A stretch of 10,041 bases of DNA from Candidatus Hydrothermarchaeota archaeon (GCA_015521945.1 WANG01000138.1:1-10041), one strand, 5' to 3'. Numbered from the stretch's first letter, positions 1-5,961 are shown. Program-made: numbers and translations. Notes: generated from the letters alone by a model not told the origin.

Positions 1-1
1 A

Positions 2-67
2 GAAGGACTTTGGCAAGTGAATCCGGATAGCATGGAAATGCCGCAGGGTGCGAATATGAGCACGTGA
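2..67 (+). CDS. Possible 3' end of an unidentified gene (partial)
   Basis: A plus-strand frame is open from the left edge and stops at TGA 65-67, giving about 21 residues that end in GANMST. I do not recognise the protein. The residues (Trp, Gln, Asn, several Met) are plausible for a real C-terminus. However, third-position GC is only about half, whereas the neighbouring genes strongly prefer G or C there. If it is coding, it may belong to a compositionally foreign gene or element; if not, it is intergenic DNA. Support is weak because so few codons are visible. Confidence 0.3.
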   Translation, partial: EGLWQVNPDSMEMPQGANMST

Positions 68-145
68 ATCACCGATTGTGTGCTTTGTATGCAGATATGC
101 CACATTCTACCTGGCTGCAGGAGTGGAGTTGGCTACAACTTGGAC

Positions 146-202
146 AAAAATAAAAAATAGACATAGCAATGGGAGATTATCAATCTCCCAATTTTTATTT
201 TT
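146..202. terminator. Hairpin with flanking A-run and T-run, probable terminator
   Basis: A perfect 8-bp stem, GGGAGATT (171-178) with AATCTCCC (182-189), closes a 3-base loop and is followed at once by a T-rich run (192-202). An A-rich run at 146-158 is nearly the reverse complement of 190-202 (12 of 13 positions). The whole is therefore a larger imperfect inverted repeat with a 12-base bulge on its left side. The T-run suits transcription termination on the plus strand, for example of a gene ending at 67. On the minus strand the A-run also reads as T, so it could work both ways. It could instead be the end of a mobile element. Confidence 0.55.
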
Positions 203-211
203 ACATCATTA

Positions 212-217
212 TTTAAG
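212..217 (+). promoter_or_regulatory. Candidate TATA box for the small membrane protein and rlmD
   Basis: TTTAAG lies in the A/T-rich stretch 190-230 upstream of the first plus-strand genes. Transcription starting about 25 bases downstream would give a leader of roughly 50 bases containing the strong ribosome binding site at 276-284. The leader also holds a small inverted repeat, TGCAC (260-264) with GTGCA (269-273). This is a guess from composition and spacing. Confidence 0.3.
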
Positions 218-289
218 AATGTTATTTGTACACCACCCACCGCAAAAGTTAAGCTCCCGTGCACGTAGGTGCATGAAGGAGGTGGTGGT

Positions 290-448
290 GTGAGGTTTGA
301 CAGGAAGGCTGCCACTGTGGGTGGCATCTCGGGTGCCGTTGCAGGATTCATTGCGGCCACCCTTCCCCACGGGGTGGTTGTGAAGGTAGCTGCGGGAGTT
401 GCAATCGCCATAGCGGTGGCGCTGCTCCTCGCCCTGCTCTGGAAGTAG
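290..448 (+). CDS. Small two-helix membrane protein, 52 residues, unknown function
   Basis: The GTG at 290 is preceded by a textbook ribosome binding site (AAGGAGGTG, 276-284), which decides the start; the frame ends at TAG 446-448. The product begins with a short basic N-terminus (MRFDRK). A Gly/Ala-rich hydrophobic segment (about 8-25), a short polar turn (LPHG) and a second hydrophobic segment (about 29-50) follow, ending in WK. It is probably a helical hairpin in the cytoplasmic membrane, with the positive N-terminus inside. I do not recognise a family. It lies 32 bases upstream of the methyltransferase gene on the same strand, so the two may be co-transcribed, but no functional link is evident. 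The start-site signal and hydrophobic pattern make it a convincing gene despite its size. Confidence 0.7.
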   Translation: MRFDRKAATVGGISGAVAGFIAATLPHGVVVKVAAGVAIAIAVALLLALLWK

Positions 449-480
449 CTCATGTCCACGTTAGCCCTGCTCTCTGGAGC

Positions 481-1722
481 ATGGTGCAGGTTGAAATCAC
501 CCATCTCAACCTCCACGGTCAGGGCATCGGGAGGCACCGCGGGAAGGAGTACAGGGTGGACTACGCCTACCCCGGGGACGTGGTTGAAATCTACACCCCC
601 CGCAGGGGCAGGTGGGGCGTTCGCAGGGTGGTGCACGCTGGAGAGCACAGGGTGGAGCCAGAGTGCCCGCACTTCATGAAGTGCGGAAGCTGCAGATGGC
701 TCGGAATGCGCTACACCTCCCAGCTCAGATTCAAGCGGGAGATGATGCAGCGGCTCTTCCAGCGTGAGGTAGAGGTGCTCCCCAGCCCTGCCGAGCGCTA
801 CTACAGGAACAGGATGGACTACACCATAGGCGGGGACGCCATAGGCATGCGCAGGTACGGGAGCTACGCCGAGGTGGAGAGCGCCCTGGGCTGCCTGCTC
901 TTCTCCCCCCACAGCGACACCATACTCACCGCCTCAGCCGAGTTCTTCAGGCACAAGAAGCTGGAGCACTACGACATCCTGCGAAGGCGCGGATTCCTGC
1001 GCTACTTAGTGGTGAGGGAGGGCAAGCGCTCCGGCAGGAGGATGATAGCCGTGGTAACCCACGAGGGCACCTTTCCCCTTGACGAGTACGCTGAAGCGCT
1101 CAGCGGGCTCGCCCAGGAGTTCGTGTGGGCTGTCAACCCCACCCTCACCGACACCTCAAGGGGCGAGGTGCGAGCCGGGCGGGGATGCTTTGAGGAGAAG
1201 CTCTGCGGGCTGAGCTTCAGGGTGCCCCCCTTCTCCTTCTTCCAGACCAACACCCTGCAGGCAGAGAGGATGGTTGAGCTCGTCAGGAAGCTGGTGTGCG
1301 GCTCCCGGCAGGTGGTTGACGTTTACTGCGGTGCCGGCACCTTCGGCATAGCCGTTGCGGAGTGCTGCGGTGAGGTGCTGGGCATAGAGGAGGACGCCGA
1401 AGCCGTGAGAGCAGCGGAGAGCAACGCCGAGCTCAATGGGGTAACCAACCTCAGGCTCATCTCCGGCAGGGCGGAGGAGGTGATGCCCGGGCTTGAGAGA
1501 GCCGAGGCGGTTATCCTGGACCCCCCGAGAGCCGGGCTCCACCCGAAGGTTGTGAAGGCTCTGAGGAGGCTGATGCCGGAGAACATCGTGTACATCTCCT
1601 GCAACCCCCGCACCCAGGCGAGGGACATCGCCGCCCTGGGCTACGAGCTCCAGGAGGTGGTAGCCCTGGACATGTTCCCCCACACCCCCCACATTGAGAG
1701 CATAGCCCACCTCACACCCTGA
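481..1722 (+). CDS. rlmD: RNA uracil-C5 methyltransferase, RlmD/TrmA family, with TRAM domain and 4Fe-4S site
   Basis: The protein (413 residues) transfers a methyl group from S-adenosylmethionine to C5 of a uridine in RNA. A TRAM-like RNA-binding domain occupies about residues 1-55. Four cysteines match the family's [4Fe-4S] ligands: C62, C68, C71 and C138. The Rossmann methyltransferase core follows, with FQTN (254-257), the SAM-binding DVYCGAGTFG (280-289), DPPRAG (347-352), the catalytic cysteine C374 in SCNP and the base E406 near the C-terminus. All catalytic residues are present, so it should be active. Archaeal members of this family modify either tRNA U54 or 23S rRNA, and the sequence alone does not settle which; the symbol is a family label. 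The ATG at 481 has GGAG only one base upstream, so GTG 484 is an alternative start. The 3' end overlaps the convergent nadA-like gene by 11 bases. Confidence 0.93.
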   Translation: MVQVEITHLNLHGQGIGRHRGKEYRVDYAYPGDVVEIYTPRRGRWGVRRVVHAGEHRVEPECPHFMKCGSCRWLGMRYTSQLRFKREMMQRLFQREVEVLPSPAERYYRNRMDYTIGGDAIGMRRYGSYAEVESALGCLLFSPHSDTILTASAEFFRHKKLEHYDILRRRGFLRYLVVREGKRSGRRMIAVVTHEGTFPLDEYAEALSGLAQEFVWAVNPTLTDTSRGEVRAGRGCFEEKLCGLSFRVPPFSFFQTNTLQAERMVELVRKLVCGSRQVVDVYCGAGTFGIAVAECCGEVLGIEEDAEAVRAAESNAELNGVTNLRLISGRAEEVMPGLERAEAVILDPPRAGLHPKVVKALRRLMPENIVYISCNPRTQARDIAALGYELQEVVALDMFPHTPHIESIAHLTP

Positions 1723-2581
1723 TGCCGCACCCGCGCATGAGCTCCCTCACCCTCCGCTTGACCTCCTCCTCCACCTTTACTTCTCCGCTCAGGTCCTCTA
1801 AGCACCACAGCACCCTGGCAGGGTCGGTGAGCCTGTGCTTGCTGCACTCGGCTCGCTGGCTTGCGGGGTAAAAGCTCTTCTCAGGGGCGCAGGCTCTCAT
1901 CCTGTGCACCACCCCGGTCTCGCAGGCGACTATGAACTCCTCCCCGCTGGTGCGCCTCACATGCTCCACCATTCCAGCGCTGTCCAGCACCGCATCCGCC
2001 AGCTCCAGCACGTCCCTGCGGCACTGGGGGTGGGCAAGCACCTCAGCCTCGGGATGCGCACGCTTGAGCGCCTCAACCTCCTTAGGGGTTATGCGCAGGT
2101 GGGGCGGGCAGTAGGCTTCCGCGCCCACCACTTGCCTTCGGGTAACCATCTCCACGTACCCCGCCACCTGGGCGTCCGGCAGAAGCACCACCTCACCCTC
2201 CGCATCTCCAACCGCCTCCACCGCACCCTGGTGGGTGCACACGAGGTCGCAGAGCTCAAGCTGCTCCACCCTGGCTTTGATGTACCCCACGAACAGAGCC
2301 TCCGGCAGCCTCTCCCTCATCCTCCTCACCTGCTCCGGCGCAACCATGCTCACCATCGGGCACCTCGCCTCCTCGGCGGCGAGCAGCACCCTCTTTCCCG
2401 GGCTCAGGGCAGCCACCAGCTCAGCCATGAAGTCAACCCCGCACACCACCACCGTTGAGGCGCTGCACCTGCTCGCAAAGAGGGCGCACTCCAGCTTGCC
2501 CCCCGTAAAGTCAGCCAGCCTCTGCACCTCCTCCGGCTGGAAGTTGTGGGCGACGATAACGGCGTCCCGCTCCTCCTTCAC
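1712..2581 (-). CDS. nadA: Divergent NadA-family protein: cluster cysteines kept, substrate residues changed
   Basis: Homologous over its full length (289 residues) to quinolinate synthase A, the [4Fe-4S] enzyme that condenses iminoaspartate with dihydroxyacetone phosphate for NAD synthesis. Landmarks are AHNFQPEEVQ (11-20), CGVDFMAEL (47-55), RCPM (73-76) and HPQC (184-187). The three cluster cysteines align as C74, C158 and C246. Many active-site positions differ from ordinary NadA: AHNYQ is AHNFQ (Tyr to Phe at 14), GDSL is GGKL, YVNS/T is YIKA (100-103), TSANAV is THQGAV, HPEC is HPQC, and the STG motif is SAG. True quinolinate synthase activity is therefore doubtful. It is last in the operon, 22 bases after the second iscU-like gene. 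The GTG start gives a short N-terminus. The frame stays open upstream with plausible helix residues but has no ATG, GTG or TTG there. Confidence 0.85.
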   Translation of the reverse strand: MKEERDAVIVAHNFQPEEVQRLADFTGGKLECALFASRCSASTVVVCGVDFMAELVAALSPGKRVLLAAEEARCPMVSMVAPEQVRRMRERLPEALFVGYIKARVEQLELCDLVCTHQGAVEAVGDAEGEVVLLPDAQVAGYVEMVTRRQVVGAEAYCPPHLRITPKEVEALKRAHPEAEVLAHPQCRRDVLELADAVLDSAGMVEHVRRTSGEEFIVACETGVVHRMRACAPEKSFYPASQRAECSKHRLTDPARVLWCLEDLSGEVKVEEEVKRRVRELMRGCGIRV

Positions 2582-2603
2582 CCTCTCCAGCCTGCGCTCA
2601 AGC

Positions 2604-2981
2604 TTACGTATTTGCCTTCCCCCTGTAGTCCTGAATTGCCCTCCTCAGCGCCCTCACCCCCACCTCCTTGCAGCACCTGTTTATCTCCGGCAGCCCTCCA
2701 GCGTGCCGCTCCACCTCCTCCACTCCGAGCCTCTCCGCCTCCTCAACCCGCATGCCCTCAGCTAAGCTCGCTGCGATCTCGCTCGTTGCTATAGCCGCGG
2801 CGCACGCGAGCGCCCTGAACCTGGCGGCAGCAATTACGCCCTCCCTCACCGAGATGTAGAACTCAACCGCATCCCCGCACAGGGGGTGCTCGGCTCTCCC
2901 CACCCCGTCGGGGCTCTCAATAACACCCTCGTGCTCAGCCTTCCTGAGAATGCTGGCTATCCTCTCCGCCCTCACCGCCAT
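2604..2981 (-). CDS. Divergent IscU-like scaffold protein with an extra cysteine
   Basis: A 125-residue IscU/NifU N-terminal-type protein. The three scaffold cysteines are present: C35 in LCGD, with Asp37 kept; C60 in ACAAAIATS; and C104. The histidine that normally precedes the third cysteine (HCS in IscU) is cysteine here (RCCK, 103-104), giving an unusual CC pair. The LPPxK motif, the chaperone-contact site in bacterial IscU, reads LPEIN. The N-terminus lacks the usual tyrosine and the H-x-x-NPRN-x-G segment seen in its neighbour. It follows the canonical iscU with a 47-base overlap in another frame, a classic coupled pair. ATG 2981 is chosen; a GTG lies directly before it at 2984. It probably works with the other IscU as a hetero-oligomer or variant scaffold (inference). 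An independent carrier role is also possible. Confidence 0.85.
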   Translation of the reverse strand: MAVRAERIASILRKAEHEGVIESPDGVGRAEHPLCGDAVEFYISVREGVIAAARFRALACAAAIATSEIAASLAEGMRVEEAERLGVEEVERHAGGLPEINRCCKEVGVRALRRAIQDYRGKANT

Positions 2982-3369
2982 CACCCTTACCCTTCCTGCT
3001 CCTGTAGTCCTCTATCGCCTTCCTGAGCCCCTTGGTGGCGAGCAGGGAGCAGTGCATCTTTATCGGCGGAAGGCCGCCAACCGCCTCGGCAACGTCCTCC
3101 TTGCTTATCTTCTCCGCCTCCTCCAGGGTCTTGCCCTTCGCAAGCTCCGTCACCATGCTGCTCGTGCCTATGGCTGCCGCACACCCGAAGGTCTCAAACT
3201 TTATGTCCTCTATGACCTCCTGACCGCTGGCGTTCTTCCCGACTTTTATGTAGATGTGCATCACGTCACCGCAGGCGGGGTTCCCCACCTTGCCAACGCC
3301 ATCTGGGTTCTCCATCCTGCCCATATTCCTGGGATTCCTGAAGTGCTCCAGCAGTATCTCGCTATACAT
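2935..3369 (-). CDS. iscU: IscU, iron-sulfur cluster assembly scaffold
   Basis: The 144-residue protein is a canonical scaffold on which [2Fe-2S] clusters are built from sulfur delivered by IscS. It has the N-terminal MYSEILLEHFRNPRNMG motif and the three cluster cysteines: C33 in ACGD with Asp35, C63 in GCAAAIGTSS, and C107 in MHCS with His106. LPPIK (100-104) is also kept. A Gly/Glu-rich hydrophilic tail (about 127-144) extends beyond the fold and is encoded in the overlap with the next gene. ATG 3369 is chosen because it begins the family's N-terminal motif and follows GGAGGCGAGG; an open frame further upstream lies inside iscS and is not needed. Its ATG overlaps the iscS stop by 8 bases, so the two are translationally coupled. 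It resembles Archaeoglobus IscU, whose complex with IscS has been characterised. Confidence 0.95.
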   Translation of the reverse strand: MYSEILLEHFRNPRNMGRMENPDGVGKVGNPACGDVMHIYIKVGKNASGQEVIEDIKFETFGCAAAIGTSSMVTELAKGKTLEEAEKISKEDVAEAVGGLPPIKMHCSLLATKGLRKAIEDYRSRKGKGDGGEGGEDSQHSQEG

Positions 3370-4534
3370 ATTCCTCGCCTCCACGCTTGAAGGGTGATAT
3401 CCTTCTGAGCCTCTCCACCACCCCCGGGAGCACCTCAAGGAAGTGCTCCACCTCCTCCTCGGTGGTGAACCTGCCCAGGGTTACCCTAAGGGAGCCGTGA
3501 GCCTGCGCCTTGCTCAGCCCTATGGCGGTGAGCACGTGGCTCGGCTCAAGGGTCGGGGAGGTGCAGGCGCTGCCCGTGCTTGCGCTCACCCCCGCAAAGT
3601 CAAGCTCCAGCACCAGGCTCTCGCCCTCAATGTAGGCAATGGCAAAGTTGGCATTCCCCGGCAGCCTCCTCTCGGGATGCCCGTTGAGGCGCACGTCCTC
3701 AATCTCCTGCATCACCCTCCGCACCATCCTGTCCCTCATCCTCCTTATGCGCTCCCCCTCAGCCTCCATCTCCCTGGCAGCTATCTCGCAGGCTCTGCCA
3801 AACCCCACTATCCCGGGCACGTTCTCGGTGCCCGAGCGGTACCCGCGCTCCTGTCCGCCCCCGTGAATCAGGGGCTCTATCCTGGTGCCCTCGGCAACGT
3901 ACAGCGCCCCCACCCCCTTGGGACCGTACATCTTGTGGGCGGACATCGCAAGGAGCTCCACGTCCAGGGCGTCAACATCCACAGGCACCGAGCCGTTGGC
4001 TATGCAGGCATCGCAGAAGAAGGCCGCACCCCGCTCGTGCGCCACCTCCGCGAGCTCCCTGATGTTCTGGATGGTGCCTATCTCATTGCTGGCAAGCTGC
4101 ACCACCACCAGCAGGGTCTCTCCGGTTACAGCCTTCTCCAGCTCCTCAGGCTTTACGCACCCGTGCTCATCCACCCCCACCACGGCAACCTCAAACCCGT
4201 GCTTCTCAAGCGCCCTGCACGCCTCCAGCACCGCCATGTGCTCCACCGCGCTCACCACGATGCGGTTCCCCTGCCTCCTGTTGGCAAGGGCGTAGCCCTT
4301 GATGGCGAGGTTGCACGCCTCCGTGCCCGAGGAGGTGAAAACCACCTCGGAGGGAGAAGCGCCTATGAACTCAGCCACCCTCTCACGGGCACCCTCAACC
4401 GCCTGCCTCGCCCTCTGGCTGAGGGAGTATATCCCCGTGGGGTTGGCAAACTCCTCCTTCAGCCAGGGCAGCATCTCCTCAAGCACCCTCTCATCCAGCG
4501 GGGTTGTTGATGCGTAGTCCAAGTACGCCCTCAT
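3362..4534 (-). CDS. iscS: Cysteine desulfurase IscS/NifS with catalytic Lys and Cys
   Basis: A PLP-dependent class V aminotransferase-fold enzyme (390 residues) that removes sulfur from cysteine as a protein persulfide. Key residues are His99 (VEHM), Asp175 (CDAC), the PLP lysine Lys201 in SAHKMYGPKG, and the persulfide cysteine Cys324 in STGSACTSP. RSGTENVP (233-240) is intact. Two positions are unusual: the Gln that usually follows the PLP Asp by three (DAxQ) is Ile178 here, and the TEANN motif reads TEACN (Cys74). It is close to Archaeoglobus fulgidus IscS but keeps the His-Lys pair which, as I recall, that protein lacks. The ATG directly follows the TAG of the tusA-like gene and has AGGAGG upstream. 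It probably delivers sulfur to the adjacent IscU and, by inference, to the TusA-like protein. Confidence 0.95.
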   Translation of the reverse strand: MRAYLDYASTTPLDERVLEEMLPWLKEEFANPTGIYSLSQRARQAVEGARERVAEFIGASPSEVVFTSSGTEACNLAIKGYALANRRQGNRIVVSAVEHMAVLEACRALEKHGFEVAVVGVDEHGCVKPEELEKAVTGETLLVVVQLASNEIGTIQNIRELAEVAHERGAAFFCDACIANGSVPVDVDALDVELLAMSAHKMYGPKGVGALYVAEGTRIEPLIHGGGQERGYRSGTENVPGIVGFGRACEIAAREMEAEGERIRRMRDRMVRRVMQEIEDVRLNGHPERRLPGNANFAIAYIEGESLVLELDFAGVSASTGSACTSPTLEPSHVLTAIGLSKAQAHGSLRVTLGRFTTEEEVEHFLEVLPGVVERLRRISPFKRGGEEYV

Positions 4535-4765
4535 CTAAACCCTCCTCTCCAGGTATATCCTGAGCTCATCACCCCTGCGCTCTCTACCCACCACAGCGTT
4601 CCCCGTAACCCTGCACCACGCCTCTACATCCTCAACCGCCTCATCCCCGTCAAGCACGACCTCAACCACATCGCCTACCTCCACCTCATCCATAACCCTC
4701 TCTATCCTGGACACGTGAGCAGGGCACCTCAGCCCGGTGCAGTCAACCCTCACCCTGCTCCTCAC
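4535..4765 (-). CDS. TusA/SirA-family small sulfur-carrier protein
   Basis: The 76-residue protein matches the TusA fold: an N-terminal strand, then GLRCP with the persulfide-carrying cysteine (Cys14), an amphipathic helix, a GD-x-x-EVV-x-D strand, and the WC-x-x-x-G segment near 50-55. TusA-like proteins accept a persulfide from a cysteine desulfurase and pass it on. The usual CPxP is CPAH here, so the second proline is lost. Cys9 and Cys51 are additional cysteines. GTG 4765 is favoured because GGAGG lies seven bases upstream; GTG 4753 is an alternative. It overlaps the upstream desulfurase-like gene by 23 bases and abuts iscS. Sitting between two desulfurase homologues, it most likely takes sulfur from one of them (inference). 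Confidence 0.85.
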   Translation of the reverse strand: MRSRVRVDCTGLRCPAHVSRIERVMDEVEVGDVVEVVLDGDEAVEDVEAWCRVTGNAVVGRERRGDELRIYLERRV

Positions 4766-5891
4766 CTCTCAGCCTCCTCACAGCCGCTCCAGCCGCCTCC
4801 GCGGCTCTGTGCACCTCCTCCAAGCTCGTGAATATCCCGAAGGAGAAGAGCACCGTCCCCCTGACCAGCTCCTGCTCCAGCCCCATCGCCTCAAGCACGT
4901 GGCTCAGCTTTGCAGCCTGCGCCATGCAGGGCGACCCCGTGGAGGCGTGCACCCCCATGCCCGTGAGCTCGGAAACCAAGGCGTCTCCGCTGATGCCGGG
5001 GAAGCTAACGCTCGCATAAACGGGGTTCACCCGCTCGGGATGCCCGTTGAGCCTGAACTCGGCTCTCCCCTCAAGCTCCCTCAGGAAGCTCCTCCTGAGC
5101 TTCCAGAGCTTCTCAAGCCTCTGCTCCATCTCAGCCTTCGCCAGCTCCGCAGCCCTGCCGAAGCCCGCTATCGCGGGCACGTTCTCGGTGCCCGAGCGGT
5201 ACCCCTGCTCCTGGGTACCACCTTCAATCAGGGGCAGAATCCTGGTGCCCCTGGCGATGTAGAGCGCACCCGCCCCCTTGGGACCGTAGAACCGGTGGGC
5301 GGAGAGGGAGTACATGTCCACCCCAAGCTCCTCCACGTTAACCGGCAGAATGCCTCCCCCGCAGGTGCCATCGCAGTGCAGCGCCACCCCCCTGCTCTCC
5401 GCAATCTCCGCCACCCTCTCAATCTCCTGCACTGTGCCAACCTCGTGGTTCACGTGCTGCACCGAGATGAGAATCGTCTCCCCTGTCACGGCGTTCTCCA
5501 GCTCCTCAAGCCTGACGCACCCGTGCTCATCCACCCCCACCCTGGTGACGCTGAAGCCCTCCCTGGCAAGGGTCTGCAGGGGGTGGAGCACCGAGTAGTG
5601 CTCAACCGCCGTGGTTACTATGTGCCTCCCCCGCCTCCTGTTGGCAAGGGCGTAGCCCTTGATGGCGAGGTTGTTCGCCTCCGTGCCCGAGGAGGTGAAA
5701 ACCACCTCCCCCGGAGAAGCGCCTATGAGCTCAGCCACCCTCTCACGGGCACCCTCAACCACCCGCCTTGCTTCCCTTCCCGGGCGATGCATGCTGCCAG
5801 GGGAGGCGTAAACCTCCCGCAGACAGCGAACCACCTCATCTACAACCTCAGGTGCAGGAGGTGTGGACGTGGCATAGTCTGCGTACACCAT
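4743..5891 (-). CDS. Cysteine desulfurase homologue lacking the PLP lysine (pseudo-NifS)
   Basis: The 382-residue protein is an obvious paralogue of the IscS two genes downstream. It retains His98 (VEHY), Asp174 (CDGT), RSGTENVP and the active-loop cysteine Cys322 (STGSPCMAQ). The lysine that binds pyridoxal phosphate is Arg200 (SAHRFYGPKG; codon CGG, complement of 5292-5294). The DAxQ glutamine is cysteine (DGTC). Without the lysine it cannot form the internal aldimine, so normal desulfurase activity is unlikely. The kept cysteine could still carry a persulfide, and the protein may pair with the active IscS. The frame is intact, so it is not an ordinary pseudogene. ATG 5891 is chosen because it begins the family motif MVYADYATSTPP and follows GAGGAGA; the frame is open upstream, but that would run into the divergent gene. 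It appears to be first in the operon. Confidence 0.9.
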   Translation of the reverse strand: MVYADYATSTPPAPEVVDEVVRCLREVYASPGSMHRPGREARRVVEGARERVAELIGASPGEVVFTSSGTEANNLAIKGYALANRRRGRHIVTTAVEHYSVLHPLQTLAREGFSVTRVGVDEHGCVRLEELENAVTGETILISVQHVNHEVGTVQEIERVAEIAESRGVALHCDGTCGGGILPVNVEELGVDMYSLSAHRFYGPKGAGALYIARGTRILPLIEGGTQEQGYRSGTENVPAIAGFGRAAELAKAEMEQRLEKLWKLRRSFLRELEGRAEFRLNGHPERVNPVYASVSFPGISGDALVSELTGMGVHASTGSPCMAQAAKLSHVLEAMGLEQELVRGTVLFSFGIFTSLEEVHRAAEAAGAAVRRLRGEEQGEG

Positions 5892-5920
5892 TCTCCTCGC
5901 CTGAGTTAGGCTCACTAATT

Positions 5921-5948
5921 CCCGTCGCAAAATTGTAAATGTTACGGG
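5921..5948. promoter_or_regulatory. Probable divergent promoter of the Isc-like operon and the YkgJ-like gene
   Basis: An A/T-rich island (5928-5943) interrupts GC-rich DNA in the 70-base gap between two divergent genes. On the plus strand TTGTAAA (5933-5939) is centred about 26 bases before the ATG at 5962, fitting leaderless transcription. On the minus strand TTTACA (complement of 5934-5939) would start transcription near 5910, leaving a short leader with the GAGGAGA site. CCCGT (5921-5925) and ACGGG (5944-5948) form a 5-bp inverted repeat around the island that could be an operator. Element assignment is by eye. Confidence 0.45.
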
Positions 5949-5961
5949 AGCCCGAGCTTGC

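Noticed and set aside
281..292. GGTGGTGGTGTG as a microsatellite or repeat array
   Set aside because: It is only a few units long and is explained by the ribosome binding site and GTG start of the small membrane protein.
133..912. Minus-strand open frame of 259 codons over the small membrane protein and the start of rlmD
   Set aside because: It crosses the terminator-like hairpin and two better-supported plus-strand genes, and shows no recognisable motif.
3443..4510. Plus-strand open frame of 355 codons opposite iscS
   Set aside because: It is the antisense shadow of a GC-rich gene, rich in His, Pro and Leu, with no family motif, while the minus strand carries a clear IscS.
5633..5760. Repeat element or insertion sequence suggested by the long DNA match to 4273-4400
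   Set aside because: The match lies within homologous positions of two paralogous desulfurase genes at a constant offset of 1360 bases, so shared ancestry and gene conversion explain it.
4737..5909. Plus-strand open frame of 390 codons opposite the lysine-less NifS homologue
   Set aside because: It is an antisense shadow with similar composition to the frame opposite iscS, which itself reflects the paralogy of the genes on the true strand.
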